This document shows positions 23,360 to 35,794 of a stretch of 64,000 bases of DNA, one piece after another. Made by a program: the position numbers and the translations under genes. Origin of the DNA: Fallopia convolvulus (lineage: Eukaryota > Streptophyta > Magnoliopsida > Caryophyllales > Polygonaceae). The DNA lies in the NCBI GenBank assembly GCA_964016875.1, contig OZ024720.1:18898242-18962241 (forward strand), written 5' to 3'. The notes under the pieces are model-generated. The model was not told where the DNA came from, did no database searches, and saw nothing but the letters and a program-made list of their open reading frames with translations. Every line of letters begins with the position of its first letter. The first letter of the stretch is position 1.

Positions 23360-24838
23360 TCAAGCTAGGTCGTCGGGTGGAGCGAAGACATCCGATCCTT
23401 CCATTCCCTTCATCTCAAACACTCGAGTAGGAACCGCACCAGTGTTACTAGCTCCTGCACTCCGACCAACACTCTGATCTGGTGTCTGCCGTGCTGGTGG
23501 CCGATGATGGGCTCCCCGATTTCCCGTCCCCGGTACCGATCCCTGCGAAGGCGCGCCAACCGTACAGAACCTTTGAAGATGTCCGGGCTTCCCACATGTA
23601 AAACAATCCTTCACTGGACTAGGACACTGGTTCCTCAAGTGCTCAGCGCTTCCACAATTGTAGCATTGTCTTTGATTCCCGGCAACCCGACTCTGATGTG
23701 ATCGTTCTTGGCGTCCCACTGGCTGGAACTCTAGTCTACTCTGCGGGTACTGTCTAGACTGATCGTCACCCTTAGAAGTCGCTGCAGTTGCCATTTTCCG
23801 TCTCTTACCCTCTCCTACTTGAGCATCCACCTGTTCCGGCCTCAGAGTGGCCATAGCATACGCCAAAGCAAACTGTTGAACCTCTCCCAACGTCGCGAGT
23901 CGGAGACCAGACACATAGGCACGTAAATGCGGCTGCAACCTTTTCAAGAAGGTCGCAATCTTCAACTCTTCAGTAGGGGCAGCATTTGGCACCGCTGCCA
24001 ACTCTTGCTGAAACTTCTGAATAGTCTCAGATACTGTGATATTTTTGGGTCCAACATCCCGAAAAGCAGCCTCCCGAGCCACCCTCACCACCGGAGGACA
24101 GTACTGATCTCGAATCCGCCTCTCAAACTCCTCGAAAGTCACCTCATTCCGGTGGTCCCTACACAACTCCCACCAGTCAAAAGCACTCTCCTGTAGCAGA
24201 CTCTGTACTAAGGACATCTTCCGCTCCTCCGGTGCCTTAATGGAGTCCAACGCGGACTTTACCCTCCTCAACCACTGCTCTACGTCAGAATCCTGAGCTC
24301 CAGCAAAGTTCGGTACTCTAGTCTTCCTAAACTCCGCGAGCCATTTGTCAGGCTGAGGCTCGCAATACTGTCTCCTCGGTTTGACCACATGATCAGCTAC
24401 CACTAGTCCTCGCGAATCTGGCATTGCTCCTAGTTGGGCAGCCAAAACAGAGTCTGGTCCTGGTGCCCTTCTCTCAGCCTCTTGTTGCCCCGCAACTGCG
24501 TTCAAATTCGGTGCAGCTCCTGCCCCCATTAAAGTCTGCAACAGCAGCTGGATCGCAGCATTCACTTCTGGGGCCAATCCTGCTGGTGGTGCTCCTCCTC
24601 CCACTTGAGCCCCGTTTGCTGGGAGACCTCCTCCAGCGACAGATGCACTGTCCTCTCGATGAACAGCAGCAGCCACATCCTGACTCTCAGCAACCTCCTC
24701 CTGGTGGGTATCATGTTGTACCTCTGGTTCAGCAGCTACAGGGGCCTCTCCTCTACCCCTGCCACGACCTCTACCTCGGCCTCTACCTCGGCCTCTTCCG
24801 TTGGCTTTAGCAGCTTTAGCTCTGGTTGGTGGGGCCAT
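23360..24838 (-). CDS. gag: Gag of element C, intact, 492 residues
   Basis: Starts MAPPTRAKAAKANGRG next to an Arg-Gly repeat (residues about 14-32), then an Ala/Gly/Pro linker. The Gag domain runs from about 155 to 330 (PNFAGAQDSDVEQWLRRVKS; SAFDWWELCRDHR; ATFLKRLQPHLRAYVSGL). Two intact zinc knuckles follow: CYNCGSAEHLRNQC at about 392 and CFTCGKPGHLQRFC at about 412. After VFEM, where sister elements go on into protease, the protein ends with a short private tail (KGMEGSDVFAPPDDLA). The start matches that of E and lies 235 bp from the primer site. It should make a particle protein that binds RNA; this is the only fully open retrotransposon gene in the window. Confidence 0.92.
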   Translation of the reverse strand: MAPPTRAKAAKANGRGRGRGRGRGRGRGRGEAPVAAEPEVQHDTHQEEVAESQDVAAAVHREDSASVAGGGLPANGAQVGGGAPPAGLAPEVNAAIQLLLQTLMGAGAAPNLNAVAGQQEAERRAPGPDSVLAAQLGAMPDSRGLVVADHVVKPRRQYCEPQPDKWLAEFRKTRVPNFAGAQDSDVEQWLRRVKSALDSIKAPEERKMSLVQSLLQESAFDWWELCRDHRNEVTFEEFERRIRDQYCPPVVRVAREAAFRDVGPKNITVSETIQKFQQELAAVPNAAPTEELKIATFLKRLQPHLRAYVSGLRLATLGEVQQFALAYAMATLRPEQVDAQVGEGKRRKMATAATSKGDDQSRQYPQSRLEFQPVGRQERSHQSRVAGNQRQCYNCGSAEHLRNQCPSPVKDCFTCGKPGHLQRFCTVGAPSQGSVPGTGNRGAHHRPPARQTPDQSVGRSAGASNTGAVPTRVFEMKGMEGSDVFAPPDDLA

Positions 24839-25073
24839 CTATAATAGAAAGTCCCACAGTCAAAACTTAAATATTCTATTCATCAACCTAATTCTTACTA
24901 TTCTACGTGAGGTCCTTCGGCTGATGGGGAGGAGTCGCGACGTGTCACCTACCCCCCTATATGCAACATGTCTACCCCAGTAAAAACATTTGAAAACACC
25001 GGCCGATTTTGGTTTTAAGTTGGACCTCGGGTACTCTTTGTTGGTCAGTTCCATGTGCCCTGTTGTCAACCTG
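24839..25073 (-). other. Leader of element C with an intron-like 3' part
   Basis: On the minus strand, GTAGGTGACA followed by an AT-richer stretch and CTATTATAG directly before the Gag ATG. The same layout in E has a better donor (GTAAGTGACA). Otherwise non-coding. Confidence 0.5.
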
Positions 25074-25085
25074 GCTCTGATACCA
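25074..25085 (-). promoter_or_regulatory. Primer binding site of element C
   Basis: Minus strand TGGTATCAGAGC, initiator Met tRNA type, three bases inside the LTR. Confidence 0.93.
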
Positions 25086-25088
25086 ATT

Positions 25089-27483
25089 TGTAACACCCCG
25101 ACTTTCGACGGGGCGCCACTTAGAAATAGACCTTACTAGGTACTATTAAATAGGTTGACAACTACACTTTAGGATCTTGCAACGCGGGCACGACGAGAAA
25201 ACGTAATAAAAACATCGAACCTTTCTTTTATAAAAATATAGAAAACGTAGTTATACATGAATTCCCGAAAACCTAATTATAAATATCCTGAATCTGACGA
25301 ATCATCACCAACAATAAAATCATTCGACGAAAACAGAAGACAAGTCATAATACCAACTCTAACATATTAATAAAAATAACATCCTAAAAATAACACAACT
25401 AAACTATCGTAAAAATAATCCCATCCCACTATGACACGCGCTCTTTACCGCTCCGGCCCGCCATCTGGCCTCGGTTCCTGCACGACTCCCTGATTCATAC
25501 CTGGAACTGAAAAATATTCCCCGAAGGGTCAGCGTCTAATCTACCAAGCTAGATAGAATACGGAAATTGTAGAACGTTTCGAAAACATTTCTAAAGTCAG
25601 CATACAAATCCTCAATCGCAATCATATCTCTAAAGGCCGATACCTAAATTAGTTATAATCAGTCACACAGAACCACATATGCATTCACAATCACAATCTC
25701 ATAACGCAACAATTCCTCCTTTTCCACAATCCGACTACCAAGGCGCTCATCACCGCGCCGAGTGCAGAGGCAGGCCCTCCCACTCCACTTCACAATCTCC
25801 CTTCTAACCCCGGGCTAAGCCTCCACTGGAGCATTTGCCAAAAACACACAGATAATACTTTCGTTTTGAAGGGGCACGGTTTCCCTGTCACACGGGTCAA
25901 AGTAGCCAACTCTTCCTCCACGCCAGCTACGATGGGCCGTGTCGGAAACGGTACCAACACAGAGAAAACGTTCCAAAAATATCCTTCCGATAAAATACGT
26001 TCAAAACCATTTTACGCACACAACAATTCAAGAAGTTCAAACAATTTAAAAAGGTACTCGGGACTAGTTCCCAAAACCCGCCCTACAATAACGATACGCA
26101 ATCTAACAAGATAGAGAAGAACCGAGCAAGTCGAAAAACGACTTACCTCCAACGAAGGATTCCTCTGACTTAGACGGAAACTAAGAGCTTGAGCGGAATA
26201 CTGTTATAAGCAATTCAACACCACTAAACTAATTAAACACTAACAACCAACAATACTAAAAGATATCTAACTAGCTAAAAGCATAAGAATGGAACTAAGT
26301 TTACTGAATCTAATGTACACATTCTACAAAACCGAACCCACCCACTTTCACAATCCTTAATTTTATTTTTGTCCATTAACTAAATAATCTACCCCTAAAC
26401 CTAAGCAACGCACGCTAACCTAATTAACAAAGATAATAACCCACTCTTCCCTGAAAATACATGCAACATAGTTAATTGTTCAACCATGTAACATTACCTA
26501 CCAATGTGATATTTAACAACTTAATTAATTATAAACCAAACCACGTGATCATAGACCCTTATAATTAACACTCCCAAAGACACGGACTTCACCAACAGAT
26601 TAACATAGTTAACCTCACCATACTAGGCTAATGACGCCCACATTATGAACCTTCGATACCTATGCCTACTTAGTAGACAACAACTTGGTAATAGTAATAA
26701 CAACAACATCGTAAACAACAGAACCCAATCTTGATCGATTGACTTTGAACTGAAATTTTATTGAAGCCCAACCGATCGAAGACTCGACTTGAAACCAAAT
26801 ACTCTAACCAATCTACCCCCAAATTAACATGACGAGGAAAGGCGCTAAGCTTACCGCGACGACAACGACGGAGGACCAGATCGAAGCGTTTCGAAAGAAG
26901 GTCGTCAGCGATCACCGGAGATAACGCGAACGCTTGAAATAGCCGGCGTGTATCGGCGTCGGTCACGACAATGTCCGACGATCGTCCTTGAGCGGCGAAC
27001 CGGTAGGAATGACGAACAACAATTGGAGAGGTTTGGTGATTGGCTGAACAATGCAGGTTTTCCTCCCACCAGAAGAACTAGAGAAGCCACGAAGAAGAAC
27101 AGGGAGCTCTCTCTCTAAGGGTGATAGGGTTTTTAATAGAATCCCAACTAAAATATCATTTAAAAATTAATAAGATAAAAAAATGGATATTGAGAAGGGA
27201 AATAGAGCGTCGGTTACTGATCTTGGCCCCAAATTGGCTTCTAGGCCCAATTTTTAAAATAACAGGATGGATTTCTAGTCAAATCCGAAAAAGAGATAAA
27301 AGAATTATTGGGTTTTGGCCTAACGGAATTGGTTTAAATAACGGAATTGGAACGAAGTTAAATAAACGGAACTTGATAACGGAAATTAATTATTAATTAA
27401 TAAATACTATTTTTAAACTAGGTTGTTGCGGGTCAAGAAACTCGTTTTCCGACTATAGGCCAAAACAGAAATCGGGTATTACA
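25089..27483 (-). repeat. 5' LTR of element C
   Basis: Almost identical to 20561-22956; differences include single-base changes near 25142, 25254, 26409, 26584 and 26958 and one A-run length change. It ends at the target duplication. Confidence 0.95.
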
Positions 27484-27488
27484 CTGGA

Positions 27489-28674
27489 AGTGGTCTTTAA
27501 CGAGCCTGGTGGGCTCGCAATGAAGATGTTGCCTCCTAAGACCTCTGTGTCGATGTCTTCTTCCTCGTAATTGAGCTCCTCAGTGCCGCCCTCGGTGTCG
27601 GCTTCTTCGGTGTCGTTGCCTACTACCTCGGTGTCCTCTTCATCATCTTCATCTTCCTCTTCATCCATGTCTTATTGCTCAAACCGGGTTTCACATGGCC
27701 TAAGCGAAAGCTCATCCTCCGGTTTAGGCTCCAATGGGTAGGCGTGTCCCGTCCACGCCTCGTACCAATTCGGTACGTAGAGAAGCTCGAACTTGTCGAG
27801 GGTGGGTATAACTATGCGATCTTGAACCTTCACCTTGAATCCTCCCTTGGCTTGAATGAAGACACCGAAGCTATACCAATAGTTTTTGTTGAGGAGTTGG
27901 GCGTGAGCCGGTGTGTAGCGGGTGAGATCGACTCCAAGATTCTTAGCCAAGAGGCTAAAAATTGCCACACCACACCTCCTTGGACTTGGAAGATTTTCCG
28001 ATGTAGTAGAGCCATTCGTACCCCAAATTCAAGGGGTCGGGCTCCTCAAAAAGGATGGTGCAAAAGCAAGCAACCTCCGTCCTTGTAGGCCGGTTCAACT
28101 CTCTCTTTGGCCAAAATGTCACGGCGAGGACTCTAAGAATAATCCTGAAGATGGGGTTGATGATGATTGCCCCGGATAGTGCCGCGGTATAGGATTGAAC
28201 CTCCCCGGTGATGTAGCTCCAAGTGCGGGTCACTCGGTAGTCCCTCAAGCTATAATCTCTAGATGGGTTTGGGAGCTCTAAGATTGCGTTGAACTCCGCC
28301 ATTGTAAAGTCACGGTCCTCGTTACCGAGCCGGAACCGGATCCGTCCCTCCGAGGTCTTCGACGAGAAGTTGGTCTCCAAGGTGGCCAAGAACTCGGATG
28401 TGAGGGCTGGATAGTGTGGCAAACTCTCTTGCTTCAAAAGGTGGGCGGCCCCAAGGATGATGAAAGCGTGCTTGACATCCGTGTAGATCCCCGTGGTGAC
28501 AGCGCTGGAATTTGAGAACCATCGGGTGTAGTGTTCCTTCTCCAGAAAATCTCGGTAACGCCGTACTTGTCTTTGAGTGCTCAAAATCACATCATCCACT
28601 CGAGGTGGAGATGGGGACCTATGGTTCCTCCTCTTCTTCTGAGCTCGGGTAGCGGGTCTGCTTGAACTTGCCAT
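27489..28674 (-). pseudogene. Athila ORF1-like gene, N-terminal and middle part
   Basis: Starts MASSSRPATRAQKKRRNHRS, a basic nuclear-signal-like N-terminus. It then has features I associate with the Athila ORF1 family: LTSEFLATLETNF near 28390, GRIRFRLGNEDRDFTMAEFNAILELP near 28310 (18 residues of this are the family-like core), and PKRELNRPTRTEVACF near 28080. A frameshift near 27960 and a TAA at 27669-27671 break it. An acidic segment (MDEEEDEDDEEDTE) follows. I see no signal peptide or membrane helix, so I do not call it an envelope gene although it sits in that position. C interrupts it; the rest is at 20139-20555. Function in Athila elements is unknown to me. Confidence 0.7.
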
Positions 28675-29895
28675 GGATCCTACAAAATAATCAAGACTTT
28701 TCCAAGATAAGATCCACTCAAAAATAGATAGGTACGAGACCCCATACTTGGTGTCGAATTAACCTCGGAATTATTCGTTAACTACCCAATTGGGTCGTTT
28801 ACGATTCTGGGCTCGGATTGATCGATGAAGCATTGCAGGGTCGTTAACGAGCCTGGGTGGGTCGTTAACGAGCCGCTGAGAACGAAACCTGAAATTCCGA
28901 TTTTAATCTACCTTAATTTAAAACATAAATCAAGCATGCAATCTTCTATATTTTTCCATCGATCCCTCAATCGGGTATAAGCACCCCATACTTGCTCAAT
29001 TACCCATCCCGAACATGCTAAAATTACCCAAAATTTTGACATGCAAAGTTCGAACTTTAAGATTTAGAACAAGAAAAATTCATGCTTTCCTAACTAGAGT
29101 GTTGCAATAGATAATCTAGAATGAATAATTCTTCCTAAAACATGAACAATTAAGCACAATCAAGAATTTTTATGAACAAAAATCAAGCATGCAAATCGAC
29201 CTTTCAAAGAACACGATTCAAGACACGAAATTTCAACCCTAAATATAATCAATCATGCAATTTTGAGCATGGGTTTAGAAATCATACCGGAGAATCGAGA
29301 AATTGAAGAACAAGGGTCGGAATCGGGGTGGTTAACGAGCTTGTGTCTCGTCGGTGATTGGTTTCTGGGCTCCAGTAACGATGGCCTCTCGGTGGTAGGT
29401 GGAGTGGGGGATTCCGAACCGGTGGGAGAGAAGGGAGGGGGATTTAGAGCTTTTTCGGTTTGAGGAAGTATGAATTTGAGAGGGTAGTGATAGATTTGTA
29501 GAAGGGGGGTTAAAGGGGTTTTTATAGGAGGGGAAGGGGTAGAAGTGGGCGGCGGCTAGGGTAAAAGATAGGATAGATTAGGTTAAAATTCTTACCTTCC
29601 CCGTTTCTTGACGAGTCGGGTCTTCGAACCGGGTCGTTAACGACCCTAGGTGGGTTGTTAACGAGCCGTCGTAGCCTCTTGGAGTGATTTTTCGATCCCT
29701 TTCTCCTGAAATCTTGTTAGCTCAAAAATTCTAATTTCTATCCTAACTAAAACTAAAAAGAAAAACAAAAGAAAGCTAAGAAATAATCTAAAAAGGAAAA
29801 GAAATAAAAGAAAAGCTAAGCCTATTCTAAAAGCGGGTTGCCTCCCGTAAGCGCTATTTTTAACGTCGTTAGCCCGACGAGCTCCCTTGCTAGTT
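28675..29895 (-). other. Non-coding region between protease and ORF1-like gene; pol missing
   Basis: In a complete Athila element RT, RNase H and integrase would lie here. The 1.2 kb present has no such motif in any frame. It has three exact TCGTTAACGA palindromes (28841, 28862, 29634) and near-copies at about 28780, 29328 and 29655. A GCGGGTTGCCTCCCG motif at about 29834 is typical of Athila-like elements as I remember them. Confidence 0.7.
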
Positions 29896-31039
29896 TCATG
29901 GTGGTTCATGTGTAGCCATGTTGGGGTCTTGAGGTACCCCTCTCATAGCCTTACAGCCTCTGTGTGCTTGAGTTGCTAAATTAGGGCCCTTTTCTTCCAT
30001 TAGTACGCTTGATATCCCTGGATGGTCAGTGTAGTCCGAAAGCCAAGGTGGTTTGGACTTTTCTGTAATACATATAGTAGGGCCTTGGTTAAACTCTTGC
30101 ACGTGGGACTTAGTGATCGGCAAATGAGGTTCGGTAGAGACTGTTGTGTCAAGTTCAGGTTGAGTCAACTCGATTTGTGCGACTCCAACAGGGTCGTTGG
30201 CTTTTTGATCCAAGTTGAATTCCACCCGTTCTTCTCCGATATCAAAAGTGAGGAGTCCCTTCCGCACATCAACTCTTGCTCCTGCTGTGGCTAAGAATGG
30301 TCTCCCGAGAATTATGGGGACATGGGGGTCTTCAGGCATATCAAGGACGATAAAATCATTCGGTATAAAGAATTTCCCGACTCGAATAGGATAGTCGTCC
30401 ACCACTCCTGTGGCTTTGACACTTGACCCATCTGCCATGTACAAATTCATGTCTACCGGCTCTAGTGGTCCAATATTGGCTTTAGACTAGATTGAGAGCG
30501 GAACGAGACTAGCACTGGCACCTAGATCGCATAAAGCCTTGAACTTGTGGTTGCCTATGCCGATCGTTATTGCAAACCTTCTTGGATCTCCTAGCTTTTC
30601 CGGTAGAGCTATCGATCTGACTTCATCCTGCAGCTCTGTAATTGATCTTTTCCTGCTAAGAATATCTTTCAAAAACTTTGTGTAAGCTGGCATTTCGCTT
30701 AGGGCCTCAGCGAATGGGATGGAAATATTAATGCCCTGAAGAATTTTAACGAAACGCTTGAACTTACTCTCAGTAGAGTCCATAGATTTCTTAGTTGGAA
30801 ATGGAAGAGATTTTACCATTCTCAGAACCAAGTTAGGCTCGAGAGGTGAGAGTACCAGGTCGACACTGGGGTCGTTTGGTGTCCTCGGCGGGTCGTTACC
30901 GACCTTGGTGGGGTCGTTAACTACCCTGAGATTGAGAGGGAGGCTCAGTTTAGAGAACTTACCTGTGGTAGGGTCGTTAGGAACCCTCGGAGCCTCGTCA
31001 TCCTAGTTTGTAGGCTCGGTATTTGCTCTCGCTGGCTCG
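29896..31039 (-). pseudogene. Athila gag end and protease
   Basis: Minus-strand frame continuous with the gag part beyond D. A linker with repeated NDP units (VNDP, GNDP, PNDP, which encode the palindrome-like DNA) leads to Gag/protease sequence (ESKFKRFVKILQGINISIPFAEAL), the protease active-site region KALCDLGASASLVPLS near 30500, and FIVLDMPEDPHVPIILGRPFLAT near 30300 (motif IILGRPFL). TAG codons at 31003-31005 and 30487-30489 interrupt it. The frame ends HEPP at 29896 without passing into RT. Confidence 0.82.
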
Positions 31040-31044
31040 TTAAC

Positions 31045-32097
31045 TGTAACACCCCGACTTCCGTCGAGGTGCTACTAGGGAATAAACCTTACTAGGTACT
31101 ATTATTTAGGTTGACAACTACACTGTAGGACCTTACAACTCGGGCACGACGAGAAAACATAATAAAACATCCAACCTTTATTTAATAAAACTTAGAAAAA
31201 CATAATCATGCATGAATCCCCAAAAATTATAAATATTCAAATACATCACAACGCCTACTGAAAATGAACTATCTGAACCGAAAAGATAATATCCAAAACA
31301 AAATACCAACTCCTTTTAACAAATATTAGAATCAATATTCTAACTAATATAAATCAACTAATATAAACCGATCCCACTATGACACGCGCTCTTTACCGCT
31401 CCGGCCCGCCATCTTGCCTCGGTTCCTGCACGACTCCCTAATTCATACTTGGAACAGGAAAATGTTCCCCGTCGGCGCCCCCAGGCGGCTTTGCTCCATT
31501 ACTCCCGCCGGCGCCTCTCAACCCGATCCGTTCCCGTCCTCAATTTTGATTGAGACACTCTCAGCGACTCAACCCAACACCCAAGTCCGCCCACCACAAC
31601 AGCAACCAAAAGAAAATAGAGGACAAGAAGAAAAAAACTCACTGGAGATTCACGATGCTGTACGATGGCGGCTGGCCTCTCCACTGGCGTTTTCTCCGGA
31701 AAAATGATTGGGTGGGTCGAACGGTGATTAAACAAGGACGACTCCGGCGATAGGCACCGGTTGGGACGAGGACCGAAGTTCAATTGGTGAACGAATTGAA
31801 GAACACGCTGGTGAAGGGGGTTCGTTTAAGTAGTCCAGATTCGGACTTAATCTAATTGGTTTAGGATAGAATTTTGGTTATATTAGATATAATTCAGTTA
31901 GGATCAGATTTGGCTATCGGTTTGGGTTTAGATATAAGATCAATGGATTTGATCCAATTTGACTTACACGGACGAGTTATTCCGAACGGATTAGATATAA
32001 TTTATCAAACTAATTATTCGAACGGATTATTAAATGCTTGTAAACGAAAGAGCTCGTCTCCCGACTTACGAGACCTAAAACAATTAAAGATATTACA
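31045..32097 (-). repeat. 3' LTR of element D
   Basis: TGTAACACCCC to GATATTACA. Shares the terminal 400 bp layout with C and E, including the complement of GGAGCGGTAAAGAGCGCGTG near 31385, but lacks their conserved central block. Confidence 0.94.
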
Positions 32098-32202
32098 TAC
32101 TACCCCCCTTAAGAAAGTTTCGTCCCGAAACTTTTATACGAAATAAAAGATACTCGAGGTTTTCACAAACCTCTCCCCCTAAAAGAGGTTCGTCCTCGAA
32201 CC
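32098..32202 (-). promoter_or_regulatory. Purine tract and two stem-loops of element D
   Basis: Minus strand: AAGGGGGGTAGTA touching the LTR, preceded by a 9-bp stem AAAGTTTCG/CGAAACTTT with loop GGA (32114-32134) and GGTTCG/CGAACC with loop AGGA (32187-32202). Bases 32203-32339 are non-coding. Confidence 0.77.
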
Positions 32203-32339
32203 GGAACTGATTGATAACCATAATAATAATCAATACTGGTCGTCAAAAATACGCACACATCAAACAAAAATTAAACAGTCAAACAACAAGTCAAGCAAAC
32301 AAGGATCACGAAGCAACATCGAATCTGAAAACAAACAAA

Positions 32340-35300
32340 CTAATTGCTAACATTCCCCTCAAATGCCTCTACTAAACTCGGGTAAATTTCTGGATAACAC
32401 TCCCTCATCCTGGACTCCGTCTCCCAAGTGGCTTCTTCAACTCCCCGTCGAGACCACTGAATCAATACCAGCGAAATCTCCTTGTTCCGCAGCTTCTTCA
32501 TTCGTCGATCTAAAATCTTCAGCGGTTGTTCCCGGAATGTATGATCTGGTTCTACCACCAAATCCTCATAATTCAGTCTGTGACTAGGGTCCGGAACGTA
32601 CTGTCTCAGTTGGGAAACATGGAATACAGGGTGCACTCCTTCCAAAGCAGGTGGCAATGCTAGCCTGTAAGCCACCTCATCTACTCTCTCCAGAATCTCG
32701 AACGGACCGATATATCGGGGACTGAGCTTTCCTTTCACCCCGAATCTCCTCACCCCGCGGGTAGGCGATACTCTCAACCAAACATGGGCTCCGACTTCAA
32801 ACTCCAACGGTCTACGCCTCTTGTCTGCATAGGACTTCTGGCGACTCTGAGCAGCTAACATCCTCTCTCTGATTAAGGCCACTTTCCCGATCGTCTCCTC
32901 AATCATCTGTGGCCTCTCTCCTACTACATCTGAGGGATCATCCCAACACAGCGGTGTCCTACACCTCCGACCATATAAGGCCTCATAAGGAGCCATCTGA
33001 ATCGACGAATGCCAGCTGTTATTTTAGGCAAACTCGACCAAAGCCAAGTGATCCGACCACTGACCTCCCCAGTCTAATACGCAAGACCTCAGCATGTCCT
33101 CCAGAGTCTGAATCGTCCTCTCTGTCTGACCGTCTGACTCGGATGGTAAGCAGTCGTGAAATGTAATCTCGTCCCCAATGCCTCATGCACTTGCAGCCAA
33201 TATTTGGAAGTGAAACATCCATCTCGGTCCGACACAATTGTCTTAGGCACTCCGTGCAGCCTAACTATCTGATTAATAAACACCTCCACTAACTTGCTCA
33301 CTTGCCACGTCTCTCGGATAGGCAAAAAGCGAGCAGTCTTCGTCAGTCTATCCACCACTACCCAAATGGCATCATGGCCTCTGCTGAGTCTCAAACCGGT
33401 GACAAAATCCATGGAGATGTCCTCCCATTTCCATTCTGGAATAGGAAGCGACTGAAGCATTCCTCCGGGTCTTTGATGCTCGATCTTCACCTGCTGGAAG
33501 ACCTGACATTTAGCAATGAATCTCGCTACATCCGGCTTCATGCCATCCCACCAATAAAACTGTCGCAAATCCTTATACATCTTACTCGCCGCGGGGTGGA
33601 TGGAGTAAGGTGTAGCATGGGCCTCTTGCAAAATCTTCTGCCTCAACTCTGCATCTCAAGGTACACAAATCCGACCGCGTAAGCACAAAATACCATCTGC
33701 TCTCTCCGCAAAGTCAGGGGCCTCACCACGGCTCAATCTCTGCCTCAAATCCTGAATCATCGGGCAATCTTCCTTCTTCTGCCTTACTTCCTCAAGTAAA
33801 GACGGCCGACATTCTAGGGTTTTCAGACTACCCTGATAACGCTGAATCTGCACTTCGATTCCGTACCTCATCAGCTCTCTCTATAACTCTGGCTGAGCAG
33901 TCAGATGAGCCAACATACTCTCTTGAGGCGTCTTTCTGCTAAGTGCATCAGCGACTACATTCGCTTTCCCTGGGTGGTAAAGAATCTCAAGGTCGTAATC
34001 TTTCAGTAACTCCATCCATCTCCTCTGTCGCATATTCAACTCCCTCTGAGTGAGGATATACTTGAGACTCTTGTGATCTGTCATCACTTTGCAGGTACTC
34101 CCATACAAGTAATGACGCCAAATCTTCAGAGCGTGTACCACAGCTGCTAACTCCAAATCATGAGTAGGGTAATTCTGCTCGTTCGTCTTCAACTGTCTAG
34201 AAGCGTAAGCAATCATTCTGTCCCTCTGCATCAGCATACATCCCAAACTTATCTTGGATGCATCACTGTAAATCACAAAATCCTCATTCCCCTAAGGAAG
34301 AGCTAATATAGGAGCCGAAGTCAACCTCCTCTTCAGCTCGTCAAAATTCCGCTAACAGGCTTCATTCCACTCAAAACGAGTAGTCTTCTTAAGCAAATTG
34401 GTAAGTGGTTGGGCTATCCGAGAAAACCCTTCCACAAACCTCCTGTAATACCCTGCTAATCCCAGAAAATTCCGCACCTCCTTCACATTCTTCGGAGGTT
34501 CCCATGCTTTTACAGCTTCAATCTTTGCAGGATCCACCATAACTCCCTGAGCAGATACCACATGCCCTAAAAAGGTAGCTTCAGGCAACCAGAACTCACA
34601 CTTGGACAGCTTAGCAAACAATCGATGTTGTCTCAATACTCCCAACACCAGCCTGAGATGCTCGTCGTGCTCCTCCTTACTCCGAGAGTAGATCAAAATA
34701 TCGTCGATGAATACTACTACAAATCTTTCCAAGTAGTCTATAAACACCCGATTCATCAACTCCATAAATACAGCGTGTGCATTATTCAGTCCGAACGGCA
34801 TCACTACAAACTCATAATGTCAATATCTCGTTCGGAAAGCCGTCTTAGGTATATCCTCTTCCCGAATCCTCAGTTGGTGATATCCTGACCTCAAATCCAC
34901 TTTGGAGATCACAGTAGCCCCCTGCAACTGATCCAGCAAATCATCAATACGTGGCAGCGGATACATATTCTTGATAGTAACTCGATTTAATTCTCGATAA
35001 TCGATACATAGTCGGAGAGAACCATCCTTCTTCTTCACAAACAGAACTGGAGCTCCCCATAGCGACGCACTCGGTCGTAAGTAACCCTTCTCCAACAGCT
35101 CCTCCAGTTGTGCCTTCAGCTCCATCGGAGCCATGCGATATGGGTCTCTCGAAATCGGCCTCGTGCCCGGCTCCAACTCAATCCCAAAATCCACCTCTCT
35201 CTGAGGAGGTAATGTTGGAAGTTCCTCGGGAAAAACGTCCTCAAACTCGCACACTACTGGTATGTCCTGAATATGCGGTTCTGCCTTGTCCCCCTGAAGG

Positions 35301-35794
35301 ACATAACACCAATATCCTATACATCCGTCATTGAGCAACTTGGCGGCCTTCACCATACTAATCACTGATCCGGGCCCCTCCTGCTCTACCTCCTAACACA
35401 CATGTCTGGTCCCATTATCTGCGGTCACTGTAACCGTACCTCTGTGTGTATCTAAAACTGCTCGATAACGCATCATCCAGTCCATCCCTAGAATCACGTC
35501 ATCATCTGGTGACAACTGCATTACTATAAAATCTGCATACCAATCTCTATTCCCTATTCTAATAGGGCATTGTAAAATCTCCTTATTCCCTCTTACTTTA
35601 CTGCCGTCAGGCAGCCCCACAACAAAAGATACCTCCTCAATGCAAGTCAGTCCTAGTCTATCCACGCAAGCAGAAGACATAAAAGAATGGGTAGCACCCG
35701 TATCAAACAGTATGTGAACAAGTTTAGACTGAATCCAAATCGTACCTGTAGCAGTCGGCGCGTGTAAGGCATCGGCCCTCCTCATCTCAAACAC
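32340..35794 (-). pseudogene. Element D pol remnant: protease to chromodomain
   Basis: Protease LFDTGATHSFM near 35700 and DVILGMDWMMRYRA near 35480; RT LCIDYRELN near 35005 and FIDDILIYS near 34695; RNase H YSDASKISLG near 34265 and VADALSRK near 33930; integrase HPAASKMYKDL near 33590, WVVVDRLTK near 33360 and SDRDGCF near 33220; tail MKKLRNKEISLVLIQWS near 32480. Stops lie at 35393, 34820, 34352, 33881 and 33656, with others between, and a one-base deletion near 33130 shifts the frame just before the catalytic Glu. Nine bases are missing in frame near 35125. Confidence 0.9.

Larger units (their letters stand above)
20561..27483 (-). mobile_element. Element C: gag-only Tekay derivative (TR-GAG type)
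   Basis: LTRs of 2,396 and 2,395 bp, target duplication CTGGA (20556-20560 and 27484-27488), Met-tRNA primer site, purine tract, and an internal region of only 2.1 kb holding one intact Gag ORF. Protease, RT, RNase H and integrase are absent. By eye the two LTRs differ at about ten positions, so insertion is recent. It would need enzymes from a relative such as E. Confidence 0.93.

Noticed and set aside
20139..28674. Envelope gene in the Athila element
   Set aside because: The ORF sits where Athila elements can have an envelope-like gene, but I see no signal peptide, membrane helix or fusion-like segment; it fits the ORF1-like family better.
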